This document shows, one piece after another, positions 26,342-33,159 of a stretch of 64,000 nt of DNA. The notes below the pieces were generated by a model, which did no database searches, was not told the origin of the DNA, and worked only from the letters and a program-made list of their open reading frames with translations. Position numbers and translations under genes: made by a program. Within the stretch, counting starts at the first letter, position 1; the number at the start of each line of letters is the position of its first letter. Source of the stretch: Kribbella monticola (lineage in GTDB: Bacteria; Actinomycetota; Actinomycetes; Propionibacteriales; Kribbellaceae); assembly GCF_003261635.1 (NCBI RefSeq), contig NZ_QFXK01000034.1:1-64000 (forward strand), given 5' to 3'.

Positions 26342-27537
26342 TCAGCACTGGTGCCGGACGTAATCGGTGAGCGACCAGCCACTCCGGCCGTCGGGGAGCC
26401 GGACGTGCACCCAGGCGGCGCCGTCGCGCGGCGAGATCGGAGTCAGCCGGTCGCCATGATGAACCGTCGCGATCACCGTCCGGCTGCGCGGCGCGTCCCG
26501 CACGGTCGCATCCTGCGCACACACCGTCAGTTGCGTGGGCGGTTGATTGCCTTGGGCAAGGATCGGCGCGGTCACCCCGCCGATCACCAGCACCGGCGCC
26601 GCGATCGCGACCCACTTCCCGATCCGGCGCCTCGTCCAGCCGCCCTGCTTCACCACGGCAGGCGCGACGTCGCCGGCCGCCGCGGCCCGGAGCGCCTGAG
26701 CGAAAGCGCCGGCGGTGGGATAGCGATCCGCCGGCTCCTTGGCCATCGCCGTACGGACAACTTCATCGAAAGCAGCCGGTACGCCGTATTCGCTCGGCGC
26801 CGGCGGTGGGAGCATCGCGACGGCGTACGCGAGTTCGGGCAGGGTCCGCCGGTCGAAGGGGCGCCGACCGGTCAGCAAACTGAACAACGTGCCGCCGAGC
26901 GCGTACACATCAGTTGCCGCCGACACCGGATCGCCACGCCACTGCTCGGGCGCCATGTACGCGACCGTGCCCGCCACCGCGCCGAGCGACGGGCCGGACG
27001 GCGTACCGCTGCGAAGCCAGTCCGCTCCCCCACTGAGATCCATCCCGGTACTCGACTCCAGGCTCGCCAACTGCCGGGCGACACCGAAGTCGGCGACCGT
27101 CGGGCGATCGCCGTCGAGAATGATGTTGGCCGGCTTCAGATCCCGATGGATCACCCCGGCCTCGTGCATCGCATCGACCGCGGCAGCGACCTCGGCGAGC
27201 ATCGCGACCGCTCGATCGACCGACAGTGGGCCGCTTTCGTCCAGCAGCCGCTGCAGGTCAGGTCCACTCAACCGGTCCATCACCAGCCAGGCCTGATCGC
27301 CTTCGCCGCCGACCGCATGTACCCGGACCAGCCCTGGGTGCTCGACGGCCGCGGCCAGCCGAGCCTCCCGGCGCAGCCGGTCACGGTACTGCGGGTCGAC
27401 CAGCTCGGGATGCACCACTTTGACCGCGACGGACCGTCCGTCGGACAGCCGGTTCGCCGCGTACACACCCCTGTCGCGCCCGCACCCAATGGCTCCGCCA
27501 GGCGGTAGCCAGGTACTTCGACGATCACGGCTCGCAC
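26342..27537 (-). pseudogene. Membrane Ser/Thr protein kinase with SH3-like exterior, apparently frameshifted
   Basis: The frame from about 27466 to 26342 encodes most of a Hanks-type kinase: VAVKVV lysine, HRDLKPANII, DFGVAR, MAPEQW and a C-lobe. A single membrane helix (about WVAIAAPVLVIGGV) and a ~60-residue exterior with Cys near each end follow. The Gly-rich loop (GYRLAEPLGAGATGV) lies in another frame, from a GTG at 27537 or 27528. Joining the two needs one extra base near 27468, where GGGGTGTGTACG would be expected to read GGGGTGGTGTACG. This is either a real inactivating deletion or a sequencing error. The gene starts right after the HTH gene stop. Confidence 0.75.
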
Positions 27538-27538
27538 A

Positions 27539-28186
27539 CTAACCCGCACTCTCCGGATCCGGAAGGGATTCTGCGGCCCGCCGGACAATCGGTTCCAGCT
27601 GAGCGACTTCGGACAGAACTTTCTGCCGGAAGGCCTTCAGATCGCGGGGCTGGTCGTCAGTTCCGCGCACCGGCGACAGGAGTTGGCCGACCGCCTTGGT
27701 GAGTGGATCGTCGGCGGCGGAGTCGACCAGCGGCAGTAATTCGCGCGCTTCAGCCAGCGCCTGGCTCAGCAGTCGGGTGCGGATCGGCTGATCGAGCAGC
27801 AGGGCCGCGATCCGCAGCATCCTTCGTCCGGCCCGCAGGGCAACCTCCGGGCTCAGCGGCCGGCCGCCCTCGTCCTCGCGCCGGTCGCGGACCAGGTCGA
27901 TCCACGGCTCGACGGTCTCGCCCCGCCAGATCGGGCCGGACGACAACTCGGCATCCGGCTCGGGCATGCCGTGACTGCGCCGGCGCCGCCAGGCCGTCAC
28001 CAGCTGCCGGTTCAGCCCGAGGGCCTCGGCGATCTCGGCGATCCCGTAGAAGGCCTTGCGGGCGGACCCGGCCCCCTCGGCGGTGCCGTCACCGCTGATC
28101 GCCGCCTCTTCGTCGTACGCCGATCGCCTGTGGTTCACCAGGTCAGCGTAACCACGGAGTACAGCTATTGCCATCTCTGACGACAC
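27539..28186 (-). CDS. HTH-domain protein upstream of the kinase
   Basis: The protein (215 residues from GTG 28186, or 211 from ATG 28174) has a helix-turn-helix near 48-70 (YGIAEIAEALGLNRQLVTAW) followed by RRRSHGMPEPDAEL and WRGETVEPW. That layout recalls MerR/excisionase-like winged helices that read DNA. The C-terminal ~120 residues are helical and unassigned. It is divergent from a small secreted-protein gene across a short gap with a GTCATC palindrome. Its stop overlaps the region where the kinase starts, so the two are probably co-expressed. A regulatory role is inferred. Confidence 0.7.
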   Translation of the reverse strand: MSSEMAIAVLRGYADLVNHRRSAYDEEAAISGDGTAEGAGSARKAFYGIAEIAEALGLNRQLVTAWRRRRSHGMPEPDAELSSGPIWRGETVEPWIDLVRDRREDEGGRPLSPEVALRAGRRMLRIAALLLDQPIRTRLLSQALAEARELLPLVDSAADDPLTKAVGQLLSPVRGTDDQPRDLKAFRQKVLSEVAQLEPIVRRAAESLPDPESAG

Positions 28187-28194
28187 GATCTACC

Positions 28195-28209
28195 GTCATC
28201 ACAGATGAC
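28195..28209. promoter_or_regulatory. Palindrome in the divergent gap of the SH3-like cluster
   Basis: GTCATC-ACA-GATGAC is a perfect 6-bp inverted repeat between the HTH gene and the secreted protein at 28228. It could be the HTH protein's operator. Confidence 0.45.
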
Positions 28210-28227
28210 ATCGACCTGGAGGTTGTG

Positions 28228-28554
28228 ATGACACGCAAAACCCCGCTCGCTCTCGCCGTTGCTGCGCTCGCTCTCGGCGGCGCGACTCTCGCGGCCGGCG
28301 CGCCGGCCGCCACCGCGGTCGAAGTACCGACGCATGCGATCAACATCTGCCAGAGCGCGACGATGTACGAGAACTACAACTTCTCGATCCCCGGCCCGGT
28401 CACGTACATGCGGACCTTGGGCTACGGCGACAAGATCGGCCACACCCCCGGCAAGCACCCGGTCTACAACGGCTGGGCCTCGATCCAGGACTTCGGCCCG
28501 AACGACTGGGGCTTCATCCGCGAGGAATGCATCGGCGGCTACAACAGCTGGTGA
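28228..28554 (+). CDS. Small secreted protein with SH3-like domain
   Basis: The 108-residue product has a signal peptide (about 1-31, ending AATAV) and a mature part of about 75 residues. Two cysteines (INICQSA and REECIGG) bound a region with GYGDKIG and WGFIREE. This pattern resembles the secreted protein at 28632 and the exterior of the kinase at 26.3 kb, and looks like a divergent bacterial SH3 domain. The ATG at 28228 follows a GGAGG site. Its role is unknown; a ligand-binding or decoy role for the kinase is possible. Confidence 0.75.
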   Translation: MTRKTPLALAVAALALGGATLAAGAPAATAVEVPTHAINICQSATMYENYNFSIPGPVTYMRTLGYGDKIGHTPGKHPVYNGWASIQDFGPNDWGFIREECIGGYNSW

Positions 28555-28631
28555 CTGCCACCCTCCACCGCCGTACCCCTCGCCTTCCTTCCTCTTTTCA
28601 CTTCCCTCCACCGCCCGTCCGAGGAGATTCC

Positions 28632-28916
28632 ATGAAACGAGTACTACGTACTGCCGCCGCCACCAGCGTTCTGCTCGTCGCTGGCCTCGCCATCGCCCCG
28701 ACCCAGGCCGATGCCGCCAACGGGACGGTCGGCGTCCGCGAGACTGTCTGCGCCCAGGACCTCCAACTGCGCACAGACCCAGGCGGCGCTCGCTCCGGCA
28801 CGCTGCACTACGGCCAGACATTCCTGGTCGAGCGTGTCATCCCCGGCTGGGCCTACGGCTTCGCGTACGGCGATATCAACCACCGCGGCTGGGTCCAGGA
28901 CGGCTGGTTCTGCTGA
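28632..28916 (+). CDS. Small secreted SH3-like protein
   Basis: The 94-residue product has a signal peptide (about 1-28) and a compact mature domain. VCAQDLQLRTDP at the start, GTLHYGQTF in the middle and GWVQDGWFC at the end give a Cys-bounded SH3b-like pattern. The first cysteine motif VCAQD is identical to that in the adjacent kinase's exterior. The ATG at 28632 follows GAGGAGA. It is 77 bp after the previous secreted gene and 1 bp before the next, so the three are likely one operon. Confidence 0.8.
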   Translation: MKRVLRTAAATSVLLVAGLAIAPTQADAANGTVGVRETVCAQDLQLRTDPGGARSGTLHYGQTFLVERVIPGWAYGFAYGDINHRGWVQDGWFC

Positions 28917-28917
28917 C

Positions 28918-29613
28918 ATGAATCACTCCGCCCTCAAACGAGTCTTCGTCGCCGTCGCTGCCGGAGTGCTGGCAGCTGCCGGACTCAGCCAGCCGGCCAG
29001 TGCGATCAATCAGTACCGCACGATCGGCAACGTGCCGAAGCCGGCCGCCTGCAACAACCACGGCACGATCCCGGCCGGCGGCTGGCTGGCGAACAAGTCC
29101 TGCGGTTACGTGATGGGGACCGCGATCGCCGGCACGCTCTTCGACGTCAGTACGACGACTGCCAGCAACTTCCACTTCGGCCGATGGCGCGCGGGCGACG
29201 GGTCGAGCTTCTGCACCTATCTGGTTCCGGGCGCACTCGACACCTCGCACTCGACGCCGGTCGCGGACAGCTGTAGCAGCGCCACCAGCGATCGCCTGTC
29301 CCACCGGCGCAGTTTCGGGCACGACTTCGACGCCGCTCCGCACACCGGCAACGGCTCGATCATCGTCGCGATCAACCCGTCGGCCTGCACGGGGTACTAC
29401 AACTACTTCGTCGACAGCAACTACACCAGCGGCCGCCTGCACGACCCGGTCGGTTTCGCCCTGCCCAGCACCGGCGGCTACCGCTACTCGACCAACGACA
29501 ACGGCGCCTCGATGATCCGCGTCGACGCCCTCGGCGAAACCATCTGGCTCTTCGTCGCCCGAAGCTGCATCCAGTCCCAACTCCCCGCCACCTTGAACAA
29601 CGAGAACGACTAG
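28918..29613 (+). CDS. Secreted Cys-containing protein of unknown function
   Basis: The 231-residue product has a signal peptide (about 1-29, ending PASA) and a mature part with six cysteines, rich in Ser/Thr/Gly/Asn. I recognise no domain. Distinct stretches include GGWLANKSCGYVMG, NFHFGRWRAGDG and GASMIRVDALGETIW. The ATG at 28918 is 1 bp after the stop of the small SH3-like gene. A tandem repeat and a strong hairpin follow the stop. Confidence 0.75.
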   Translation: MNHSALKRVFVAVAAGVLAAAGLSQPASAINQYRTIGNVPKPAACNNHGTIPAGGWLANKSCGYVMGTAIAGTLFDVSTTTASNFHFGRWRAGDGSSFCTYLVPGALDTSHSTPVADSCSSATSDRLSHRRSFGHDFDAAPHTGNGSIIVAINPSACTGYYNYFVDSNYTSGRLHDPVGFALPSTGGYRYSTNDNGASMIRVDALGETIWLFVARSCIQSQLPATLNNEND

Positions 29614-29620
29614 GTCGGTC

Positions 29621-29860
29621 CCCCGCCCTTCCCGCCCTGGGTAGGCGTGGGCCGATTCGCCCCCGCCCTTCCCGCCCGGGCTAGGCGTGGGCGGATTCAC
29701 CCCCGCCCTTCCCGCCCGGGGGGATAGGCGTGGGGGCTTCGTCCCCGCCCTTCCCGCCCGGGCTAGGCGTGGGCGGATTCACCCCCGCCCTTCCCGCCCG
29801 GGGGGATAGGCGTGGGGGCTTCGTCCCCGCCCCCACCGCCCCGGGGGGTGGGGGCGGATC
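29621..29860. repeat. Tandem 40-42 bp GC-rich repeat array
   Basis: The motif CCCCGCCCTTCCCGCCC recurs at about 29621, 29661, 29701, 29743 and 29783, with a decayed copy near 29825. Spacings alternate 40 and 42 bp, so the higher-order unit is about 82 bp. Each copy can form a CCGCCC/GGGCGG stem. The array fills most of the 357-bp gap after the secreted-protein operon and shows no gene. Confidence 0.85.
29827..29857 (+). terminator. Strong hairpin at the end of the repeat array
   Basis: CCGCCCCCACC (29827-29837) pairs perfectly with GGTGGGGGCGG (29847-29857), and the loop GCCCCGGGG can fold further. It is a probable terminator for the secreted-protein operon. Confidence 0.7.
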
Positions 29861-29957
29861 GCCAATACTGATCAAGGCCGGCGGCGGCCGGCCACTCACG
29901 CTCAAGCGCTGCGTCTCTGCAGCAGACAGCCGCGGTTGGTCAGTGTTGGCGGTCCAC
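29856..29957. repeat. Dispersed ~100-bp element, copy 1
   Basis: The ends are GGATCGCCAATACTGATCA and TCAGTGTTGGCGGTCCAC, inverted with two mismatches. In reverse complement it matches the element at 53093-53192 at both ends and at an internal TGAGCGTG. It ends 13 bp before the mug start codon, so it probably carries that gene's promoter or blocks read-through. Confidence 0.65.
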
Positions 29958-29970
29958 CTACAGTTCCCTC

Positions 29971-30474
29971 ATGCCGCAGCTGCCCGACCTGATCGCCCCG
30001 AATCTGCGCGTCCTCTTCTGCGGGATTAATCCCGGGCTCGTGTCGGCCGCGACCGGGCATCACTTCGCGCGGCCCGGGAACCGGTTCTGGCCGGCGTTGC
30101 AGCTGGCGGGCTTCACGCCTCGCATCTTCCGCCCGGACGAGCAGGCCGAGCTGCTCGATCTCGGGCTCGGCATCACCAACGTCGTCGATCGGCCGTCGGC
30201 GAAGGCGGACGAGCTCAGCAAGGCCGAATTCAGGGCGGGTGGCGAGAAGCTGGTGGAGAAGGTACTCGAGTACGAGCCGCAGTGGCTCGCGGTGGTCGGC
30301 ATCACGGCGTACCGAGATGCGTTCGGGGAGCGGAAGGCCGCGATGGGCCGGCAGGTCCGGACGATCGGCAGGACCCAGCTCTGGATCCTGCCGAATCCGA
30401 GTGGACTGAACGCCCACTACACGCTTCCGAAGCTGGCGGCCGCTTACGCGGAGCTCCACGCAGCTGCCTACTGA
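29971..30474 (+). CDS. mug: G/U mismatch-specific DNA glycosylase
   Basis: Mug removes uracil or ethenocytosine opposite guanine. The 167-residue product has the active-site motif GINPGLVSAATGHHFARPGN (with the catalytic Asn of GINPG), a FWPALQLAGFTPR stretch, LGLGITNVVDRPS, and the C-terminal LPNPSGLNAHYT minor-groove motif. Length and motif order match the family. It is monocistronic and overlaps the convergent esterase gene by 7 bp. Confidence 0.93.
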   Translation: MPQLPDLIAPNLRVLFCGINPGLVSAATGHHFARPGNRFWPALQLAGFTPRIFRPDEQAELLDLGLGITNVVDRPSAKADELSKAEFRAGGEKLVEKVLEYEPQWLAVVGITAYRDAFGERKAAMGRQVRTIGRTQLWILPNPSGLNAHYTLPKLAAAYAELHAAAY

Positions 30475-31397
30475 AGCGCCTTCTTCAGCGTGCTGATCGC
30501 GAGGTTGATCGCGGTCTCGGCGCCGTGCGTACCGCGGAGCGCGTCGACCATCACGAAGTCGTGGATCACCCCGCCGATCCGCACCGCGGTGACCTCGACG
30601 CCGGCGGCACGCAGCTTGGCGGCGTACGCCTCACCCTCGTCACGCAGTACGTCGGCCTCGGCGGTGATCACCAGTGCGTCGGGCAGTCCGGCCAACTGGT
30701 CGAGCGTCGCGCGCAACGGCGACGCGGTGATCTGGTTCCGTTCGGCCTCGTCGGTCGTGTACTGGTCCCAGAACCACTGCATCCCCTCGCGCTGCAGGAA
30801 GTACCCCTCCGCAAACTCGTGGTAGGACGCGGTGTCGAACGACGCGTCGGTGACCGGGTAGAAGAGCACCTGCTGACGGATGGCCACGTCACCGCGCTCC
30901 TTCGCGAGCAGCGTCAGCGCGGCCGTCATGTTGCCGCCGACCGAGTCGCCGACGACGGCCAACCGCTCCGCATCCAGGCCATGCTCCTTGCCTGAAGCAA
31001 CGATCCAGCGGGCGACCGAGTAGCTCTGCTCCAGCGCGTGCGGGTAGCTGACCTCAGGAGAGAGGTCGTACTCCGGGAAGACGACCGCTGCGCCCGAGCC
31101 GACGGACAATTCGCGGACCAGCCGGTCGTGAGTGTGCGCGTTGCCGAAGACCCAGCCGGCGCCGTGGATGTAGAGGATCACCGGCAGCACTCCGGCGACT
31201 CCGGCCGGCCGGACGATGCGCGCCTTGGTGCCGTCGGGAGCGGTGATCCACTCCTCGTCGACGGGAAGCTTCGGGTAGTCGGTGGTCTGCACCTCGTCAA
31301 CCGCCTTGCGGCCGTCGGCCGGGTCCAGCTGGAACAGGAACGGCGGCTCGGCGGTGGCGTCGGCGAAGGCTTGGGCGGCGGGCTCGAGGACGGTCAT
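30468..31397 (-). CDS. Alpha/beta hydrolase, acetyl esterase (HSL family)
   Basis: The 309-residue protein belongs to the hormone-sensitive-lipase family. The oxyanion motif is YIHGAGWVFGNAHTHDR (HGGG-like), the nucleophile elbow is VVGDSVGGNM, and the acid and His of the triad lie in ITAEADVLRDEG and GVIHDFVM. The divergent TetR regulator and two TetR-type operators upstream suggest it is induced by a small molecule that it may hydrolyse. Confidence 0.9.
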   Translation of the reverse strand: MTVLEPAAQAFADATAEPPFLFQLDPADGRKAVDEVQTTDYPKLPVDEEWITAPDGTKARIVRPAGVAGVLPVILYIHGAGWVFGNAHTHDRLVRELSVGSGAAVVFPEYDLSPEVSYPHALEQSYSVARWIVASGKEHGLDAERLAVVGDSVGGNMTAALTLLAKERGDVAIRQQVLFYPVTDASFDTASYHEFAEGYFLQREGMQWFWDQYTTDEAERNQITASPLRATLDQLAGLPDALVITAEADVLRDEGEAYAAKLRAAGVEVTAVRIGGVIHDFVMVDALRGTHGAETAINLAISTLKKALQ

Positions 31398-31428
31398 CGA
31401 AGTACTCCCTGCGGGTGAGGTCCAGAGC

Positions 31429-31446
31429 GGAGAACGAGCGTTCTCC
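31429..31446. promoter_or_regulatory. TetR-type operator 1 in the esterase/TetR gap
   Basis: GGAGAACG-AG-CGTTCTCC is a perfect palindrome 31 bp upstream of the esterase start codon. Confidence 0.75.
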
Positions 31447-31466
31447 CTCGATGTCCGCTACTGTAG

Positions 31467-31482
31467 GAGAACGATGGTTCTC
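31467..31482. promoter_or_regulatory. TetR-type operator 2 in the esterase/TetR gap
   Basis: GAGAAC-GATG-GTTCTC has the same arms as operator 1 and lies 29 bp before the TetR start codon. The two sites can serve the two divergent promoters. Confidence 0.75.
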
Positions 31483-31511
31483 GGCGCAAGTCGTGGTTTG
31501 GAGGAGGGTCT

Positions 31512-32084
31512 ATGACGGTCGACACAGCCACCGCGCAGCGGCAGGTGCTGGAGGCGGCGGACGCGTTGTTCTACGAGCGCGGCGTCCAGGCCGTGGGGAT
31601 GGACGCGATCCGGACCGCGTCGGGCGTCTCGCTGAAGCGGCTGTACCAGCTGTTCAGCTCCAAGGACGAGCTGATCGAGGCGTATCTGAAGCACCGCGAC
31701 GAGCTGTGGAACACGATGCTCGCGGAGCATGTCGACGCCGCCGGCGAGCCGAGGGAGCGCATCCTGGCGGCCTTCGACTTCCTGAACGACTGGTTCCAGC
31801 AGCCGGACTACCGCGGCTGCGCGTTCATCAACTCGTTCGGTGAGCTCGGCACGGTGTCACCCCGGGTGGCCGAGCTGGCGAACGAGCACAAGGCCGACTT
31901 CCAGCGCCGCCTGACCGAGCTCACCGAGGCGGCCGGCGCGCCCGATCCGGCCCGCCTGGCGGAGTACCTGATCCTGCTCAGCGAAGGGGCGATCACCCGA
32001 TCTGCTATCTCTCGGTCCGCCGAGCCCGCCGAACGAGCCCGCGAAGCAGCCGGCCTCCTCCTCGACGCACTCCTTCCGAGCTGA
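31512..32084 (+). CDS. TetR-family regulator
   Basis: The 190-residue protein has a TetR helix-turn-helix (MDAIRTASGVSLKRLYQLFSSKDELI over two helices) and a C-terminal domain with CAFINSFGELG. GAGGAGG precedes the ATG. It is divergent from an esterase gene, and the gap has two matching palindromes, so it should repress itself and the esterase. Confidence 0.92.
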   Translation: MTVDTATAQRQVLEAADALFYERGVQAVGMDAIRTASGVSLKRLYQLFSSKDELIEAYLKHRDELWNTMLAEHVDAAGEPRERILAAFDFLNDWFQQPDYRGCAFINSFGELGTVSPRVAELANEHKADFQRRLTELTEAAGAPDPARLAEYLILLSEGAITRSAISRSAEPAERAREAAGLLLDALLPS

Positions 32085-32141
32085 CCCGCTCGCAACTGCC
32101 CGCCTTCCGGCAGGCTGCGCCGCCGCTGGTGGGCCTGCCGG

Positions 32142-33113
32142 TCAGCTGGACTCTTCTGCTTCTCGGCGGGCTTTGGCGCGGCGTTTGCCTTCGTGCATGG
32201 CGACCACCCGGGCGACTGGGATCTCGTGGCCTTCGGCGATCAGGTCGGCGGGAAGCGTCTGCGGCGCCGGGAGTTGCTCCGCCCACGCAGGTGTCGCAGC
32301 GAGCAGGCCAGGCGTCGTACGGATAGTGAAGTCGGACGGGCTGACCTGGTCGAGGTTGTCCCAGCCGACGGGGAAGGAGACCGTGGCGCCTGGGCGAACG
32401 CGTGGGCTGTACGCCGCGACGACCGTCGCGCCGCCCGCCCGGGTCGAGTCGACGAACACCTTGCCGCCACGTTCCTCCCGCACGTACGCCGTCGTCGCAA
32501 GTTCCGGATCGATCCGCTCGGCCCGCGCAGCGATCGCCCGAGTCGCGGCGGCGGCATCTTCGATCGACGCCTGGTCATCGATCGGCACGTAGACGTGAAC
32601 GCCCTTGGCTCCACTGGTCTTCACCGCGCCGGACAGCCCGAGCTCGGTCAGCGCCTCGCGGACCAGGAACGCCGCCTGCACCGCAGCCGAGAACGTCTCC
32701 CCCTCGGGCGGATCGAGGTCGAGCACCAGGTGCGTGACCCGGTCCCACCGATCGGCCCGGACGAGGGTCGGGTGATACTCCACCGCCCGCTGGTTCGCGA
32801 ACCACAGCAGCGTCCGCCGGTCGTCGCACAGCGCGTAGATCACCTCGCGCTTGGACGCCTCGGCCCACATCGGCACGGTCCGCACCCACTCGGGCGTGTA
32901 CTTCGGGACGTTCTTCTGCATGAACGGTTTCTGCCCCGGCCGGACCCTGATCACCGACAGCGGCCGGTCCTGCAATCCAGGCAGCAATACCTCGTGCACC
33001 GCGTCCAGATAGTCGACCAGGTCGCGCTTGGTCGCCTCCGCGCCGTCGAACAACGGCTGGTCGAGGTTGGTCAGCGGTACCCCGTCACGCGTCTCGTCCG
33101 GCTCCTTCGCCAT
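32142..33113 (-). CDS. LigD-type polymerase (NHEJ primase-polymerase domain)
   Basis: The 323-residue protein is a stand-alone archaeo-eukaryotic primase-type polymerase like the LigD polymerase domain used in non-homologous end joining. Signatures are LVLDLDPPEGETF (catalytic aspartates), KTSGAKGVHVYVPI, and the N-terminal PLFDGAEATKRDLVDYL. No ligase, nuclease or Ku gene is in the window. The ATG at 33113 gives the family-typical start (MAKEPDE); the frame is open upstream but overlaps the divergent gene. It may be translated from a leader shared with the HEAT-type gene's promoter. Confidence 0.88.
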   Translation of the reverse strand: MAKEPDETRDGVPLTNLDQPLFDGAEATKRDLVDYLDAVHEVLLPGLQDRPLSVIRVRPGQKPFMQKNVPKYTPEWVRTVPMWAEASKREVIYALCDDRRTLLWFANQRAVEYHPTLVRADRWDRVTHLVLDLDPPEGETFSAAVQAAFLVREALTELGLSGAVKTSGAKGVHVYVPIDDQASIEDAAAATRAIAARAERIDPELATTAYVREERGGKVFVDSTRAGGATVVAAYSPRVRPGATVSFPVGWDNLDQVSPSDFTIRTTPGLLAATPAWAEQLPAPQTLPADLIAEGHEIPVARVVAMHEGKRRAKARREAEESS

Positions 33114-33159
33114 GGCAACGACCTTAGTGTCTGACACGGGTCCAGGGCAGGATGTGGGG

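Noticed and set aside
29621..29860. Possible CRISPR array
   Set aside because: The units are contiguous tandem copies without unique spacers, and no cas gene is present.
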